Assembly: GCA_036245805.1 (NCBI GenBank)
Contig: BTRK01000006.1
Coordinates: 26,940,365-27,004,364 of the forward strand
Reading direction: 5' to 3'
DNA: 64,000 bases
Source: Pristionchus mayeri
Lineage: Eukaryota > Nematoda > Chromadorea > Rhabditida > Neodiplogasteridae
In this document: positions 62,940 to 64,000 of the stretch, piece after piece
Layout: each line of letters starts with the position of its first letter
Position numbering within the stretch: the stretch's first letter is position 1
Made by a program: the position numbers and the translations under genes
Notes under the pieces: model-generated
What the model was told of the DNA's origin: nothing
The model's database searches: none
The model's input: only the letters and a program-made list of their open reading frames with translations

Positions 62940-63060
62940 TATCATTCGTATTCTTATGTCTGGGATAGTAACATACCCCAGTATGACCGATTTTAAAAAT
63001 ATTTTTTAAAAATTGTTCGTGGCCACCTCCACTGACTCGTGATACACGTGTTATAAAATA

Positions 63061-63706
63061 AATTACTCACATGTCAATTAGATCAGTGAATTGGGAACTA
63101 GGTCGGGGGATCACCATCGGATGATAACCTTCCAGTTGATAGTCAAAAAATGTGCTCTTCTATTTTCGCAGAGGACTTTTTGACAATGTGGGAACATATT
63201 GTGAAAATCCTGTAGAAGGGTAATTTTGTTGGTTATTGTCTGAAGGTTATCATCCGACGCATAGGTGGGCATCATCGAAGCCAGCTGTGAAACACCCCCG
63301 GTTTTCGGATTGGACACCCCCGGTGTTTGGAAAATTTTGTCAAAAACGATAATTTACGATCACCCCCTCTTCTTTTGACCCTAAACACCCCCGGTTTTCG
63401 ATTTCCAGCTTCAACCACCGACCACCTATGATCCGACGGTGATCATGCGACTTGGTGCCGTGAATTGGCATCCAATACAATTTAGAGATACAATTTTTAA
63501 AACCGTTCGTTATATCAGGGAGTTTTCCTGGTCTTCTTGTGTCCATCGCCTTTTCGAAAATGTTCAAAGCGCCTAACTAGAGTATCGCCTGGGAAGCTTG
63601 AACACTGTTGTCCATTTTTGCGGAGGAGACCTAAGGGCAGAGAAAAATCAATAATTGTAATTTTCTGGGGTGCTCATCTACGCTTTCGACTGTCCCTCCT
63701 CCAACT
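63061..63706. other. Spacer with small inverted and direct repeats
   Basis: CATCGGATGATAACCTTC at 63116 is mirrored by GAAGGTTATCATCCGA at 63241. ACACCCCCGGTTTTCG occurs at 63292 and 63383. No gene is recognised. Confidence 0.45.
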
Positions 63707-63777
63707 GCCTTGTGGTTGAGTGGTAAGGTGTCCGACTAGTAATCCGATCAACCTGGGTTCGGTGTCCCCATTGTGAT
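63707..63777 (+). pseudogene. tRNA-like sequence with Thr/Ser-type anticodon loop
   Basis: GTGGTTGAGTGGTAAGGTGT gives the A box, CGACTAGTAATCC an AGT-type anticodon region, and CTGGGTTCGGTGTCCC a damaged B box. The anticodon stem does not pair properly. Confidence 0.5.
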
Positions 63778-63857
63778 TTGCATTTTTGCTGCGTTCGAAT
63801 AATGTTTTTTGTCGAAGAATGTTTTTAACATCAAGAATTACACTATGGAACTTTTAG

Positions 63858-64000
63858 CCTATTAAAGTACGACACAATTCGAGGAGTTAATGAGCAACAG
63901 ATGGGGCGATGAGAAATAGGATGGAACTCTGAAGATACTTCATCGACGAGACAGATGCATTTCATTAACTCCTCGAATTGTGTCGTTCTTTAATAGGCTA
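63858..64000. mobile_element. Foldback arms at the window edge
   Basis: AGCCTATTAAAGTACGACAC at 63858 mirrors GTGTCGTTCTTTAATAGGCT at 63980 around a 68-bp loop. The right arm runs off the end. The tRNA-like unit just to the left is probably in the same element, with its partner beyond the window. Confidence 0.7.

Larger units (their letters stand above)
58567..63060. mobile_element. Foldback split by a LINE and a TA MITE
   Basis: Outer arms 58567-58690 and 62940-63060 share ATACCCCAGTATGACCGATT-type sequence and end in the TATCACGAGTC terminus. Inner left arm 58770-59270 mirrors 59590-59763, 61322-61500 and 61500-61647. The order of the right-arm pieces shows two later insertions, at 59764-61310 and 61648-62939. 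Confidence 0.78.

Overview
The window reads as nuclear DNA of a rhabditid, probably Caenorhabditis-like, nematode. The clues are short introns of about 50 to 300 bp with TTTTCAG-type acceptors, a likely spliced-leader acceptor, Tc1/mariner elements with TA target duplications, RTE-type LINEs, a recognisable ZHP-family meiotic RING gene, and a very high load of palindromic (foldback) DNA transposons. Nothing bacterial is present. Assignment to genus is inference.

Layout. 1-4780: foldback elements, one carrying three tRNA-like copies. 4781-6416: a purine-rich 30-bp minisatellite. 6417-13090: a large palindrome of degenerate repeats whose right arm is split by a near full-length RTE LINE with an intact 930-codon ORF (9892-12684). 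13445-14973: a 1.5-kb foldback. 15608-33984: a five-exon gene, + strand, for a 191-residue ZHP/Zip3/RNF212-like RING plus coiled-coil protein. Its last three introns are 5.6-6.3 kb each and consist mostly of nested foldbacks, TA-flanked MITEs and a LINE fragment; intron 2 also holds a small minus-strand gene candidate (18357-18731). 35175-36388: a dead Tc1/mariner copy. 37896-47278: a 9.4-kb foldback inflated by nested insertions, including a TTAA-flanked 3.4-kb segment with a candidate five-exon minus-strand gene (41438-42547) and several tRNA-bearing palindromes. 47755-58500: concentric palindromes with an RT-less LTR retrotransposon (48396-54421, minus strand) near the middle; it encodes Gag and a retropepsin, and its 3' LTR is split by an RTE fragment. 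58567-63060: another nested palindrome, split by a dead RTE copy and a TA MITE. 63707-64000: the start of a further tRNA-bearing palindrome that runs off the window.

How it fits together. Very little of the 64 kb is host coding sequence: about 0.6 kb of zhp-like exons and two small uncertain genes. The rest records layered transposition, and target-site duplications let the order of many insertions be read directly. Exons were joined by eye from splice signals and phase. Palindrome borders are accurate to a few bases where a target duplication is quoted, and to tens of bases elsewhere.
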